Shown here: piece by piece, positions 23,577-32,349 of the stretch | Numbering within the stretch: position 1 is the first letter of the stretch | Layout of the letters: the number at the start of each line of letters is the position of its first letter | NCBI GenBank assembly: GCA_029263195.1 | Contig: JAJCXX010000099.1 | Coordinates: 1-64,000, forward strand | Source of the DNA: Acidimicrobiales bacterium | GTDB lineage: Bacteria > Actinomycetota > Acidimicrobiia > Acidimicrobiales > Aldehydirespiratoraceae | Length of the DNA stretch: 64,000 nucleotides | Direction: 5' to 3' | Program-made: the position numbers and the translations under genes | The notes under the pieces: model-generated | The model's input: the letters and a program-made list of their open reading frames with translations, nothing else | Databases searched by the model: none | What the model was told of the DNA's origin: nothing

Positions 23577-24832
23577 TGGAAATGCTCCGATTCGCAACCG
23601 CCGGAAGCGTCGACGACGGCAAGTCGACCCTCATCGGCCGGCTGCTCTACGACACCAAGACGATCTTTCAGGACCAACTCGAAGCGGTGGAACGGGCATC
23701 GGTCCAAATGGGCACCGAATACACCAACCTGGCGCTGTTGACCGATGGGCTCAGGGCCGAGCGTGAGCAGGGCATCACCATCGATGTCGCCTATCGATAC
23801 TTCTCCACTCCGAAGCGCAAGTTCATCATCGCCGACACCCCGGGCCACACCCAATACACCCGCAACATGGTCACCGGGGCCTCCACCGCCGATCTGGCGA
23901 TCGTCCTGATCGACGCCCGAAAGGGAGTCCTCGAACAGTCGCGCCGCCACGCCTTTCTGGCCTCGTTGCTGCGAATCCCGCACTTGGTGCTGGCCGTCAA
24001 CAAAATGGATCTCGTCGACTACGACGAGGGGCGCTTCGAAGAGGTGAAGGAGGAGTTCAGGGCCTTTGCCATGAAGCTCGACATCGCCGACCTCACGTTC
24101 ATTCCGGTGTCGGCGCTGCACGGCGACAATGTCGTCACCCGCTCGGACAACACCCCCTGGTACGACGGCTCCCCGCTGCTTCACCATCTCGAAGAGGTCC
24201 ACATAGCGTCCGATCGCAACCTGATAGATCCGAGATTTCCGGTTCAGTACGTGATCAGGCCGCAGTCCGATGAGCACCACGACTATCGCGGCTACGCCGG
24301 ATCGATCGCCGGTGGGGTGATGAGGCCCGGAGACAACGTGGTGGTTCTCCCGTCCGGGTTCGGCTCGACGATCAAGAGCATCGATACATTCGATGGTCCG
24401 GTGGAAGAGGCGTTCGCCCCGATGGCGGTCACCGTGAGGCTCTCCGACGAGATCGACATCTCCCGTGGCGACATGCTGTGCCGTCCCAACAACCAGTCGA
24501 CTTCGTCGCAGGACATCGACGCGATGGTCTGCTGGATGTCGGAGAGGTCGGATCTCGTCGCAGGGAGTCGACTGATGATCAAGCACACCACACGATCGGC
24601 CAAGGTGATCGTGAAGCACCTCGCCTACCAGCTCGACATCAACTCTCTGAGTCGGGTCGAGGACGCCACCGAGCTGAAGCTCAACGAGATCGGTCGAGTC
24701 ACGTTGCGCAGCCAGATCCCGCTCTTTTTCGACGAGTATCGACGCAATCGCGTCACGGGAAGCTTCGTTCTGATCGACGAGGCAAGCGGCCACACTGTCG
24801 GTGCCGGAATGATCCTCGGCGAGTCGGACTGA
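23576..24832 (+). CDS. cysN: Sulfate adenylyltransferase subunit 1, GTPase (CysN)
   Basis: 418 residues. The start overlaps the cysD stop as TGATG, with GGAGGGG about 11 bases upstream. The GTPase boxes are G1 GSVDDGKST (10-18), G2 in EQGITIDVAYRYF, G3 DTPGHTQYTRN (about 86) and G4 NKMDLVDYD (about 141), followed by two beta-barrel domains. It ends near the barrel domains, so the kinase domain of CysNC fusions is missing; APS kinase is encoded separately just downstream. Confidence 0.96.
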   Translation: MEMLRFATAGSVDDGKSTLIGRLLYDTKTIFQDQLEAVERASVQMGTEYTNLALLTDGLRAEREQGITIDVAYRYFSTPKRKFIIADTPGHTQYTRNMVTGASTADLAIVLIDARKGVLEQSRRHAFLASLLRIPHLVLAVNKMDLVDYDEGRFEEVKEEFRAFAMKLDIADLTFIPVSALHGDNVVTRSDNTPWYDGSPLLHHLEEVHIASDRNLIDPRFPVQYVIRPQSDEHHDYRGYAGSIAGGVMRPGDNVVVLPSGFGSTIKSIDTFDGPVEEAFAPMAVTVRLSDEIDISRGDMLCRPNNQSTSSQDIDAMVCWMSERSDLVAGSRLMIKHTTRSAKVIVKHLAYQLDINSLSRVEDATELKLNEIGRVTLRSQIPLFFDEYRRNRVTGSFVLIDEASGHTVGAGMILGESD

Positions 24833-24833
24833 G

Positions 24834-25424
24834 ATGGACCGAAGCCCCGACGTGGTCTGGCATCCGGGCCATCTGAGCCAAGCCCGCCGTTGGGCCGAGA
24901 TCGGATTCTCCGGAGCGATCATCTGGCTCACCGGCTTATCGGGATCGGGAAAGTCGACCGTGGCGGTTGAGGTTGAGTCCGCGCTCTTGAGTTCCGGTCG
25001 ACCTGCCTATGTCCTCGACGGTGACAATATCCGGCACGGCCTCAACGGCGATCTCGGATTCACCGCCGCCGACCGTGATGAGAACGTGCGGCGAGTCGCC
25101 GAGGTTGCCCGGCTGATGGCCGATGCCGGCGTGGTGGCACTGGTGCCGCTGGTGAGTCCCTACCGGGCGGCCCGCGCCAACGCCCGAGCTCTCGGCGTCT
25201 CGGCAGGAGTCCGATTCTTGGAGGTGTTCGTCGACACTCCGATCGAGGTCTGCGAGAAGCGCGACCCCAAAGGGCTCTACGCCAAGGCACGAGCCGGCGA
25301 GATCAGCGGATTTACCGGCGTCGACGATCCTTACGAAGCGCCGGCCCAACCCGATCTGCGCCTCACGCCCGAAGACGGAGACCCGGCCGCCATGGCCGAG
25401 CTGGTGCTGGCGTTGCTCAGGTGA
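24834..25424 (+). CDS. cysC: Adenylylsulfate kinase (CysC)
   Basis: 196 residues, beginning one base after the cysN stop. The P-loop GLSGSGKST is at residues 34-42, then the APS-site motifs VLDGDNIRHGLN and GFTAADRDENVRR. VFVDTPIEVCEKRDPKGLY and GEISGFTGVDDPYEAP are family-typical. It phosphorylates APS to PAPS for sulfate assimilation or sulfation. Its 3' end overlaps the convergent membrane-protein gene by eight bases. Confidence 0.96.
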   Translation: MDRSPDVVWHPGHLSQARRWAEIGFSGAIIWLTGLSGSGKSTVAVEVESALLSSGRPAYVLDGDNIRHGLNGDLGFTAADRDENVRRVAEVARLMADAGVVALVPLVSPYRAARANARALGVSAGVRFLEVFVDTPIEVCEKRDPKGLYAKARAGEISGFTGVDDPYEAPAQPDLRLTPEDGDPAAMAELVLALLR

Positions 25425-25929
25425 CTGCGCCGTAATAGATGGCGCCGATGACGATTCCGTAGACGACGTGGGCCATGACCATCCCCATGGGGGTCATCCT
25501 GCCGAAGCCGGTCATGGCGACTCCCGGATCATCGATGGTTCCGTCTTTTACCAACGGGTGAACCATCTTGAGCATCATCGGCATCCCGCCGGTGACCATC
25601 ATTCCGTGCACTGCTCCAAGGAGGATTCCCAACCCGAAGGCGGCACCTCCCGACGTTGGGTCGAACGCATGCAGCAGACCGGCATGAACCAGCCCGAATG
25701 CCGCACCCATCATGAGGTGCATCATGAGCCCGGTTCCGTAGACGACGTTGGTATTGCCCTTGGGTTGCACCATGGTGCCGAGGGTGCGGAGCAGGTCCAT
25801 CTTGGTCATGCCCATGGCACGTCCGCCGTAGATCACAACCAACATGGCGAGGGCGCCAGCGGCGCCTCCGAAGATGGCCCAACCGGCGCTGTAGTTTCCG
25901 GCCAGTGTCGTCGCAAGTATGGAAGTCAT
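25417..25929 (-). CDS. Methionine-rich four-helix membrane protein, function unknown
   Basis: 170 residues. Four hydrophobic helices are apparent: GWAIFGGAAGALAMLVVIYG, LMMHLMMGAAFGLVHAGLL, AAFGLGILLGAVHGMMVTGG and MGMVMAHVVYGIVIGAIYYG. Met and His are enriched within the membrane segments (HLMM, HGMM, MPMM, MAHV), a composition seen in copper- or heme-handling membrane proteins. GGAAGG lies at SD distance from the ATG. No family is recognised; a metal role is a composition-based guess. Confidence 0.7.
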   Translation of the reverse strand: MTSILATTLAGNYSAGWAIFGGAAGALAMLVVIYGGRAMGMTKMDLLRTLGTMVQPKGNTNVVYGTGLMMHLMMGAAFGLVHAGLLHAFDPTSGGAAFGLGILLGAVHGMMVTGGMPMMLKMVHPLVKDGTIDDPGVAMTGFGRMTPMGMVMAHVVYGIVIGAIYYGAVT

Positions 25930-26053
25930 TGCTGTCTACCTTCCGTGTGGCCGCTCATCGGAGCGAACGTCGGGGAAGAAACACAGCAGGTCGCGATTTC
26001 GTTCCGCGTCAACCCAAGAACATCACTTGACCACCCATCGGCGGCAAGGAGGG

Positions 26054-26296
26054 TCAGTCGGAAGGTTCACCGAAGGGGAGCGACGCCTCTTCGTAGCAGG
26101 GGGCGTGGAAGTGTTCCACGTGGTCCCAGCTGCCGGCGATGTAGACGTTGCAGATGACCTGGTAGTTGCGCTCTCGTGCTCGGAACTTCACTCGTTCCTC
26201 GCAGTGAGTGCACTCAGACATCTCTCCGGCTTCGATCAGACGGGTTACCGCCCGACTCTTCCATTTTGTCTTGGTCTTTGTTGCCGACTTGGCCAT
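26054..26296 (-). CDS. Small Cys/His zinc-finger-like protein, 80 residues
   Basis: A Lys-rich N-terminus (MAKSATKTKTKWKSRAV) precedes a compact motif CTHCEERVKFR..., then a distal HFHAPCY, giving a C-x2-C, then H-x3-C arrangement that resembles PARP-type or treble-clef zinc fingers. The Lys-rich N-terminus suggests nucleic-acid contact. It sits alone, 67 bases downstream of ettA, with about 120 bases of non-coding sequence after it. No function is known. Confidence 0.7.
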   Translation of the reverse strand: MAKSATKTKTKWKSRAVTRLIEAGEMSECTHCEERVKFRARERNYQVICNVYIAGSWDHVEHFHAPCYEEASLPFGEPSD

Positions 26297-26363
26297 GCCG
26301 ATCCATCGGACAATGCGGCGTCATCGTGAGGAATTGGTGACGCGCTTCGATCGGGAGTGCTGC

Positions 26364-28064
26364 TCAGGCTCTCGACACCGGCTTGTACTTGATGCGCTGG
26401 GGACGCATGGCATCGACACCGTGCTCGCGCTTTCTGTAGTCGGCGTACTCGGTGAAGTTCCCCTCGAACCAACGCACCACCGAATCACCTTCGAAGGCGA
26501 GGATGTGGGTCGCCACCCGGTCGAGGAACCAGCGATCGTGGCTCACGATCACGGCGCAACCGGCGTAGGCATCGACAGCGTCTTCGAGTGCTCTGAGGGT
26601 GTCGACATCGAGATCATTGGTGGGCTCGTCGAGAAGCAGGACGTTGGCCCCCTCTTTCAGAACCTTCGCCAAGTGGACCCGATTGCGTTCACCTCCCGAG
26701 AGAGTCCCGACCAGTTTCTGCTGGTCGGCTCCCTTGAAATTGAACGATGCCACGTAGGCGCGTCCGTGGATCTCGCGTCCTCCGACCTCGAGATTGTCGA
26801 CACCTCCGGTGATCTCCTCGTAGACGGTCTTGTCGGCGTCGAGCGTTCGGTCCTGGTCGACGTAGCCGAGCTGAACCGTGGGCCCGATTCTCAGTGAGCC
26901 GGAGTCGGGTGTGCTGTCGGGTTCGCCCGTTCCTTCAGCGGCGTCGATGATCATCTTGAACAGAGTCGACTTGCCGGCGCCGTTGGCGCCGATCACACCG
27001 ACGATCCCGGCGGGCGGAAGTGAGAAGGAAAGATCGTCGATGAGCAGTTTGTCGTCGAAACCCTTGGAGACGCCGTCGGACTCGATCACTACGTCGCCGA
27101 GTCTGGAGTCGACCGGAATCATGATCTCGAGATCGGCCGATCGTCCGTCGGCGTCGCGTGCCTCTTCGAGCAACTTGTCGTAGGCCGCCAGCCGAGCCTT
27201 GCCCTTGGCCTGCCGGGCCTTGGGTGCCATACGGACCCATTCGAGTTCGTGCCTGAGGGTTCGCCGGCGGGCGTCGTCGGCCTTCTGCTCGGAGGCCAAG
27301 CGAAGTTCCTTCTGTTCGAGGAAGCCGCTGTAGTTGCCTTCGAACGGGAGACCCTTACCGCGGTCGAGTTCGAGTATCCACTCAGCCACATTGTCGAGGA
27401 AATAGCGATCGTGCGTGATCGCCACGACGGTGCCGGCGTAGTCCTGCAGCGTGCGTTCGAGCCAGGCCACTGATTCGGCGTCGAGGTGGTTGGTGGGTTC
27501 GTCAAGGAGCAGCAGGTCGGGCTTCGACAGCAGGAGCCGAGCCAAGGCGACCCTGCGTCGCTCGCCGCCCGACAGATTCGTGACCGGAGAGTGAGACGGC
27601 GGAGTGCGAAGGGCATCCATGGCTATCTCGACGTTGCGTTGCAGATCCCATGCCCCGATCGCTTCGATCTTGGATTCGATGCCGGCTTGGCGTGCGCCCA
27701 ACTTCTCGTAGTCGGCATCGGGATCGGACCAACCGGCCATAACGGCGTCGTATTCAGCGAGGAGGGTCGCGGCGTCACCAGCGCCGTCCATCACGTTGCC
27801 CAGCACGTCCTTCTCTTCGTCGAGGTGTGGTTCCTGTTCGAGCATCCCGACCGTGAACCCGCCGGTGAGCTTGGCGGTGCCGCTGTAGCCGTCGTCGAGT
27901 CCGGCCATGATCTTCAGCAGCGTTGACTTACCGGCACCGTTGGGGCCGAGTACCCCGATCTTGGCGCCGGGGTAGAACGCCAGGGTGATGTCCTTGAGCA
28001 CATCGCGGTTGGGCGGGATGAACCTGCCGACCTTGTGCATGGTGAAGATGAACTGTGCGGCCAT
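26364..28064 (-). CDS. ettA: Energy-dependent translational throttle protein EttA (ABC-F ATPase)
   Basis: 566 residues against about 555 in E. coli EttA. Two ABC domains are present without membrane helices: Walker A LGPNGAGKSTLL (about 38-49) and IGANGAGKSTLF, signature motifs NLSGGERRRVALARLL and TLSGGERNRVHLAKVL, and Walker B LLLLDEPTNHLDAES and VLLLDEPTNDLDVDT. The P-site-tRNA interaction linker lies between (ELEWVRMAPKARQAKGKAR). The starting VGRFIPPNRDVLKDITLAFYPGAK is EttA-specific. It regulates the first peptide bond in response to ATP/ADP. Confidence 0.95.
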   Translation of the reverse strand: MAAQFIFTMHKVGRFIPPNRDVLKDITLAFYPGAKIGVLGPNGAGKSTLLKIMAGLDDGYSGTAKLTGGFTVGMLEQEPHLDEEKDVLGNVMDGAGDAATLLAEYDAVMAGWSDPDADYEKLGARQAGIESKIEAIGAWDLQRNVEIAMDALRTPPSHSPVTNLSGGERRRVALARLLLSKPDLLLLDEPTNHLDAESVAWLERTLQDYAGTVVAITHDRYFLDNVAEWILELDRGKGLPFEGNYSGFLEQKELRLASEQKADDARRRTLRHELEWVRMAPKARQAKGKARLAAYDKLLEEARDADGRSADLEIMIPVDSRLGDVVIESDGVSKGFDDKLLIDDLSFSLPPAGIVGVIGANGAGKSTLFKMIIDAAEGTGEPDSTPDSGSLRIGPTVQLGYVDQDRTLDADKTVYEEITGGVDNLEVGGREIHGRAYVASFNFKGADQQKLVGTLSGGERNRVHLAKVLKEGANVLLLDEPTNDLDVDTLRALEDAVDAYAGCAVIVSHDRWFLDRVATHILAFEGDSVVRWFEGNFTEYADYRKREHGVDAMRPQRIKYKPVSRA

Positions 28065-28073
28065 AGGCGCTGC

Positions 28074-28079
28074 AATCTA
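28074..28079 (-). promoter_or_regulatory. Possible -10 element TAGATT (ettA)
   Basis: TAGATT lies nine bases upstream of ATG 28064 without an SD; the spacing is at the long end for a leaderless promoter. Confidence 0.35.
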
Positions 28080-28099
28080 TCGCCGCTGGAACCAGCAAC

Positions 28100-30265
28100 T
28101 CAGTTAGCGGAGACGGCAGGATCCGCTTGGCGGCGCAGATGCTTCAGTTGCCCTTGGGTCCAACGCTTGATGTCGGACTTGTACCAGCGAGAGAACCGCC
28201 GGTCCGACGGCCCGCCGACCAGCACCGATTTGAGTCCGGGTTCGCCCATGTCGGCCACGACTCGAAGCGAGGGGGCGAAACTGGTCGGACGTCCGGCTGA
28301 GGAGTACACCTGTCCTTGGTGTGGAGTTGCTCGGCCGCCGGGAAGGGCGACCGGGCCGACGTCGAAACCCAGGAAGCCGGGCAGGCGCCCGCCGATGAGC
28401 ATGTTGGTGAGCGTGACCCGATTGTGATCCCCCCACACCCCATCGGGCGGGCTGGTCTTGTGGAGGGCTGCAGCCCAGACGCCGTCTCGCGTTCGTGATC
28501 CGAGCCATGGAGAAGTCTCGGCCCTGAGCACGTCATCGAAAACCGCATAGAAATCGACGAAGGTTCCGCTCGACTCGATCAGGTGTTGGACGACCTCAGC
28601 GCCGACCTCCTCTGTGGCGAACAACTCCATGATCAGCTGCTCATAGAAGGCTTCGAACACGACCGCCCCTCGTGAGTCGGTCGAGTAGCCGTGGTTCCAG
28701 GCCGCCAATTCGCGATGGGTCGGCGAATCTCCAAGCAGCGGCGAGAGGATCTTCATCATTTCTTCGGCCTGCATCGAGTGGACGCTGGCAAAGATCGAAT
28801 TGAATCGATCTTCATCGCAGGGGCCGGCTTCGATCATCGAGGCGATCTGACGAGCACGGAAGTCGCCCATCGACATGTTGATCGGGTTGGATTCGCCGAG
28901 ATGGTTGAGGTCGTTGTTGGCGGTGACGATGTAGCCCTCGGGTGGGTCGTAGGAATTCGGCAGCTGAGCCGATGGCATCCACCCCTGCCAGTCGTAGGAG
29001 GGATCCCATCCCGGCATCGGAGTGAATCCGGTAGCTCCGGCGTTTCGTACCGGCACCAGCCCCGACATCTGGAATCCGATGTGGCCATCGGTGTCGGCCA
29101 TCACCCAACTGAACGCGATCTCGAAGTCACGCACCGTCTCCATTACTTCGGCGACCGATCGGGCCGACCAGAGACCGATGGTCGCGTTCAGAGAGCTGGC
29201 TCCACCCTCGGCCGGGGCCCATCGGGTGGTCAGGTACTTACCGGCCTTGTTGGGGTCGCCATCGAGCACACCGTGGTCGTTCTCGTAGAACACGACATCG
29301 ACCGGATCGCCACCCTTGACCTTGATCGTCTCGGTGCGTTCACGAAACTCGACCCAGCCGTCCTCTCGTCGGAAGCAACCGTCGCGGCAGTCTTCGATCC
29401 AGGAATCGACGGCATCAACGAACGCGTAGGTTGCTCCTATCGAGACGTTGTCATTTCGTCCGACCACGATCCCGGGAAGGCCCGGCATGTTGGCCGTGAC
29501 GACCGTGTCGTCCGGCAATTCGATCACCTGTTCCACCCAGATGCACGGAAGCCGATTGATCTCGAGATGAGGATCGTTGGCCATCAGGGCGTTTCCGCTC
29601 ACGCTGCGCGAGGGCGACACCGCCCAGTTGTTGGAGGAGATGAAACGTCGGTCCGAAATGCCCCACTTGACCGTGTCGGGGACCTGTCGGGCGCCTCCGA
29701 GTTCGATCGTCTCGATGGTGGGTCTGTCGAACGGGCTCAGCCGACCCGGGAACAACGACTCGAGTTGGTCATCGGTGACTCCGCCCTTCACCATCTCGAC
29801 GAACAGATGCTCGATCTCGCCCTGGGATTGTGCAAGAGACACGTAGCCGGTGGTTCGCATCAGGAGGAGAGTGTCCGCGATGGTCCACGGATCGGGTTTG
29901 TATCGAAGCAGTCGGAACTCCCACGGACGGGCGATCTCGAAGCGGGCGTTGACGCCTCGGCAGTAGGCGGCGTAGAGCGACTGGGCTTGTGTGGTCAGCT
30001 TCGAGATCTCGTTCTCGGTGTTGCCCGACCAGTTCATTCGCCGAAAAAAGGTATCGATTTCGAGTGATTCGGCGCTGGCATCGAGGCATTCGGAGACCCG
30101 GCCTTGTCCGAGGAGTCGGGTCAGACACATCTGAATCGGTCGGTCGAGTGCATGGCAATAGCCCATGCCCCAGTACGCGCCTTCGAGATCGTCGGCTTCT
30201 ATGTGGGGAACGCCGAACTCGTCGCGTGACAATCTCACACCAGTTGGTGTCGGCGCCTTCTTCAT
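28100..30265 (-). CDS. Penicillin-acylase-family Ntn hydrolase, cytosolic form
   Basis: 721 residues from ATG 30265; the frame is open far upstream but only as a shadow of the NYN gene. The pattern is alpha chain (residues 1-210), then the autocleavage and nucleophile site [10 protein letters not shown] with Ser about 211, then the beta chain with [16 protein letters not shown] and NNDLNHLG. Family enzymes hydrolyse amide bonds of beta-lactams, acyl-homoserine lactones or similar. Unlike periplasmic penicillin acylases there is no signal peptide: it opens [18 protein letters not shown] directly. It follows the NYN protein after eight bases, so they are probably co-transcribed. Confidence 0.9.
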   Translation of the reverse strand: MKKAPTPTGVRLSRDEFGVPHIEADDLEGAYWGMGYCHALDRPIQMCLTRLLGQGRVSECLDASAESLEIDTFFRRMNWSGNTENEISKLTTQAQSLYAAYCRGVNARFEIARPWEFRLLRYKPDPWTIADTLLLMRTTGYVSLAQSQGEIEHLFVEMVKGGVTDDQLESLFPGRLSPFDRPTIETIELGGARQVPDTVKWGISDRRFISSNNWAVSPSRSVSGNALMANDPHLEINRLPCIWVEQVIELPDDTVVTANMPGLPGIVVGRNDNVSIGATYAFVDAVDSWIEDCRDGCFRREDGWVEFRERTETIKVKGGDPVDVVFYENDHGVLDGDPNKAGKYLTTRWAPAEGGASSLNATIGLWSARSVAEVMETVRDFEIAFSWVMADTDGHIGFQMSGLVPVRNAGATGFTPMPGWDPSYDWQGWMPSAQLPNSYDPPEGYIVTANNDLNHLGESNPINMSMGDFRARQIASMIEAGPCDEDRFNSIFASVHSMQAEEMMKILSPLLGDSPTHRELAAWNHGYSTDSRGAVVFEAFYEQLIMELFATEEVGAEVVQHLIESSGTFVDFYAVFDDVLRAETSPWLGSRTRDGVWAAALHKTSPPDGVWGDHNRVTLTNMLIGGRLPGFLGFDVGPVALPGGRATPHQGQVYSSAGRPTSFAPSLRVVADMGEPGLKSVLVGGPSDRRFSRWYKSDIKRWTQGQLKHLRRQADPAVSAN

Positions 30266-30273
30266 GGCCTCGC

Positions 30274-31659
30274 TCAGCTTCTTGTCTTGGCCGGCTTCTT
30301 TGCCGCCGTTTTCTTGGTGGGCGGCCGCTTGGCCGAGGTCTTCTTCGCCGGCGCCCTCTTGGCTGCTGGCTTCTTGGGAACTGCCTTCTTGGGAACTGCC
30401 TTCGTGTTGGCTCCGGTCTGTTTGGCCCGGGTCTTCTTCTTGGCCTTTGCCTTCTTGGGAGTTGCCTTCTTGGCGACCGACCGCTTGGCCGCCGCTTTCT
30501 TGGTGACCGGCTTCTTGGCCGCCGGCTTCTTGGCGACCGACCGCTTGGCCGCCGCCTTCTTGGTGACCGGCTTCTTGACAACCGGCTTCTTGGCCGCCGA
30601 CCTCTTGACGGCAACGGTTTTGGACGGAGTCTTCTTGGATGCGGTCTTCTTGACGGCATCGCTTCGGGCGGGTTTGCGGGTCTTCGCTGGGGTCGGCCCC
30701 GTAGCCTTGGTTCGACCTGAGCCGCTGGCCGCAACGAACTTGGTCAGTCCCACATCGATACCGAGGCGAGACTCGTCGAAACCGTGGACGACGAAGTCTC
30801 CGGTATCGCCGAGTGTGACTGCATCGCGGGCTCGCCGTGGTGCAGGATTGCCGAGCAATCGGAGCGGCATGTAGACCGTGACATTGTCGACCGAGCCGTA
30901 GGCGCCGTGGGACGAGAATCGCTCGATGATTGCCGCGACGGTGCTCCCCTCGGGATAGTCGTCGCGGAATCTTTTCCATGCCGCTCGCGTGTTGGAGTCG
31001 GTCTTGGCCTTCCGGCTCGATGCCGTCTTCTTCTTGGGTGGGGCCGACTGGGTCTCGGGCCCAACGGACTTCTTGGGCGGGCGTGTCGGCTTGGCGGCCG
31101 CCTTCTTGGCCGAAGTGGAACGCTTGGTCGGAGGCCTCTTGGAAGCGGTCTTCTTCACCCGGCGGGCGTCGCCCACCTTCGGATTGGCGGGCGCCCGCTC
31201 GACGACGGTCGATTCCCGAACGGCTCGTCGACTGACCGGGCCCCGAACCGGCGAACGAGGCACATAGATCCATCCGACCCCCGGGATCGGCTTGCCGCCG
31301 ATGAGCCGCCCATCGTCGAACAGCCAGTCGTAAGTCCCGTGAAACTCCTGAAATGAGTCGTTGGAGAGCACCACGGCGTTGGCTCGGTCGGCGATCTGGA
31401 GAATGAAAGCGTCGCCGCGGCCGATCACCCCGGCCGGTGGCGTGATCACCTCTCCGTCGTCGATGGCGGCACGCGCGGCATCGCGTTCGTGCTTCTCGAC
31501 ACGATGTTCGAATGTGGCGTCGACGATCACGGTCACGTGTTCGAAATCGTTCTCCTCGATGAAGGTCGTAACCGCCTCGTCGAGCTGAGCGAGACTGGGG
31601 GTGGTACGTCCTTCAGTGGCGATATTCGACCCGTCCACGACGGCATAACCCTTTTGCAT
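30274..31659 (-). CDS. NYN-domain (Zc3h12a-like) RNase fused to an S1-like domain and a histone-H1-like tail
   Basis: 461 residues from ATG 31659; TTG 31671 is an alternative. Residues about 4-133 form a NYN/PIN-like nuclease: [13 protein letters not shown] (metal-site Asp), [29 protein letters not shown] and [11 protein letters not shown], which resembles the Zc3h12a-type RNase family. A K/P/S-rich linker (about 140-220) leads to an S1-like beta-barrel (about 228-290): [38 protein letters not shown]. The last about 160 residues are repetitive Lys/Ala/Pro like histone H1 or HupB tails ([18 protein letters not shown]). It is expected to bind RNA or nucleoid DNA and cut RNA. Confidence 0.85.
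   Translation of the reverse strand: MQKGYAVVDGSNIATEGRTTPSLAQLDEAVTTFIEENDFEHVTVIVDATFEHRVEKHERDAARAAIDDGEVITPPAGVIGRGDAFILQIADRANAVVLSNDSFQEFHGTYDWLFDDGRLIGGKPIPGVGWIYVPRSPVRGPVSRRAVRESTVVERAPANPKVGDARRVKKTASKRPPTKRSTSAKKAAAKPTRPPKKSVGPETQSAPPKKKTASSRKAKTDSNTRAAWKRFRDDYPEGSTVAAIIERFSSHGAYGSVDNVTVYMPLRLLGNPAPRRARDAVTLGDTGDFVVHGFDESRLGIDVGLTKFVAASGSGRTKATGPTPAKTRKPARSDAVKKTASKKTPSKTVAVKRSAAKKPVVKKPVTKKAAAKRSVAKKPAAKKPVTKKAAAKRSVAKKATPKKAKAKKKTRAKQTGANTKAVPKKAVPKKPAAKRAPAKKTSAKRPPTKKTAAKKPAKTRS
30481..30600. repeat. 60-bp tandem duplication inside the H1-like tail
   Basis: 30481-30540 and 30541-30600 align base for base with six mismatches (54 of 60 identical). The period is 20 codons, so the duplication preserves the frame. 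Confidence 0.85.
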
Positions 31660-31708
31660 TCCGTTAGTCAACCACGCTGGAGCTGTCGGCGGCCGGATCC
31701 GACAGGCC

Positions 31709-31714
31709 TACGCT
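31709..31714 (+). promoter_or_regulatory. -10 element TACGCT of a probable leaderless promoter (HAD gene)
   Basis: TACGCT, GCCATC, GTG 31721. Confidence 0.55.
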
Positions 31715-31720
31715 GCCATC

Positions 31721-32344
31721 GTGATAAAGGCAGCACTGTTCGATTTTGGTGGCGTGATCCTCTCCAGTCCGTTCGACGCCTTCAACGCCTACGAGCGCGA
31801 AACGGGACTGCCCACCGACACCATCAGGCGACTCAACTCGACCAATCCCGACGACAACGCTTGGGCCCGACTCGAACGAAATGAGCTCGACGCTGGTGGA
31901 TTCATCTCCGAATTCGAGCGTGAGGCCAGGGAGTTCGGTGTGATCCTCGACGCCCAACGAATACTCGCCGGCCTGCGCGGAGAGATTCGTCCGGCGATGG
32001 TCACAGCGGTCGAGAGATGTGGTGACCGACTCGCCACGGCGATGCTCACCAACAATTTTCGCGATCCGTCCACCATTGGCACTGACCCCGCGATCGATCG
32101 GATCTACGGCATGTTCGACGTGGTTGTCGAGTCGAGTGTCGTCGGTGTCCGCAAACCCGAGGTGAAGTTCTACAAGATCGCCTGCAAGGCGATTGGAGTC
32201 CAACCCGAGGAATGCGTATTCCTCGACGATCTCGGGGTGAACCTCAAGCCGGCGAGAGCAATGGGCATGACAACGATCAAGGTTCAGGACCCCGCGGTTG
32301 CGGTCGCCGAACTCGAATCGGTGGTGGGTTTCCCGCTCGGCTAG
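31721..32344 (+). CDS. HAD-superfamily hydrolase (ACAD10/epoxide-hydrolase N-domain-like)
   Basis: 207 residues, GTG start. HAD motif I reads ALFDFGGVILSSPF: the nucleophile Asp is kept but the second Asp (DxD) is Gly, a substitution shared with a HAD branch related to ACAD10/11 and to epoxide-hydrolase N-domains. Motif II is MLTNNF, motif III the Lys of GVRKPEVKFYKIA, and motif IV VFLDDLGVNLKPA. Loss of the acid/base Asp predicts little ordinary phosphatase activity or an unusual substrate. It is divergent from the NYN gene and convergent with kgd. Confidence 0.88.
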   Translation: MIKAALFDFGGVILSSPFDAFNAYERETGLPTDTIRRLNSTNPDDNAWARLERNELDAGGFISEFEREAREFGVILDAQRILAGLRGEIRPAMVTAVERCGDRLATAMLTNNFRDPSTIGTDPAIDRIYGMFDVVVESSVVGVRKPEVKFYKIACKAIGVQPEECVFLDDLGVNLKPARAMGMTTIKVQDPAVAVAELESVVGFPLG

Positions 32345-32349
32345 TCCGT

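Noticed and set aside
22557-23597. Extension of the cysQ frame over cysD up to 23597
   Set aside because: The added 347 residues are antisense to cysD; TTG 22556 has a strong SD and gives the family length.
28691-30067. 458-residue plus-strand frame opposite the penicillin-acylase-like gene
   Set aside because: It runs antisense to a gene with full catalytic motifs; no family features.
30266-31273. Upstream extension of the penicillin-acylase-like frame
   Set aside because: It is a Gln/Gly-rich alternative frame of the KAP-repeat tail; ATG 30265 fits the family start.
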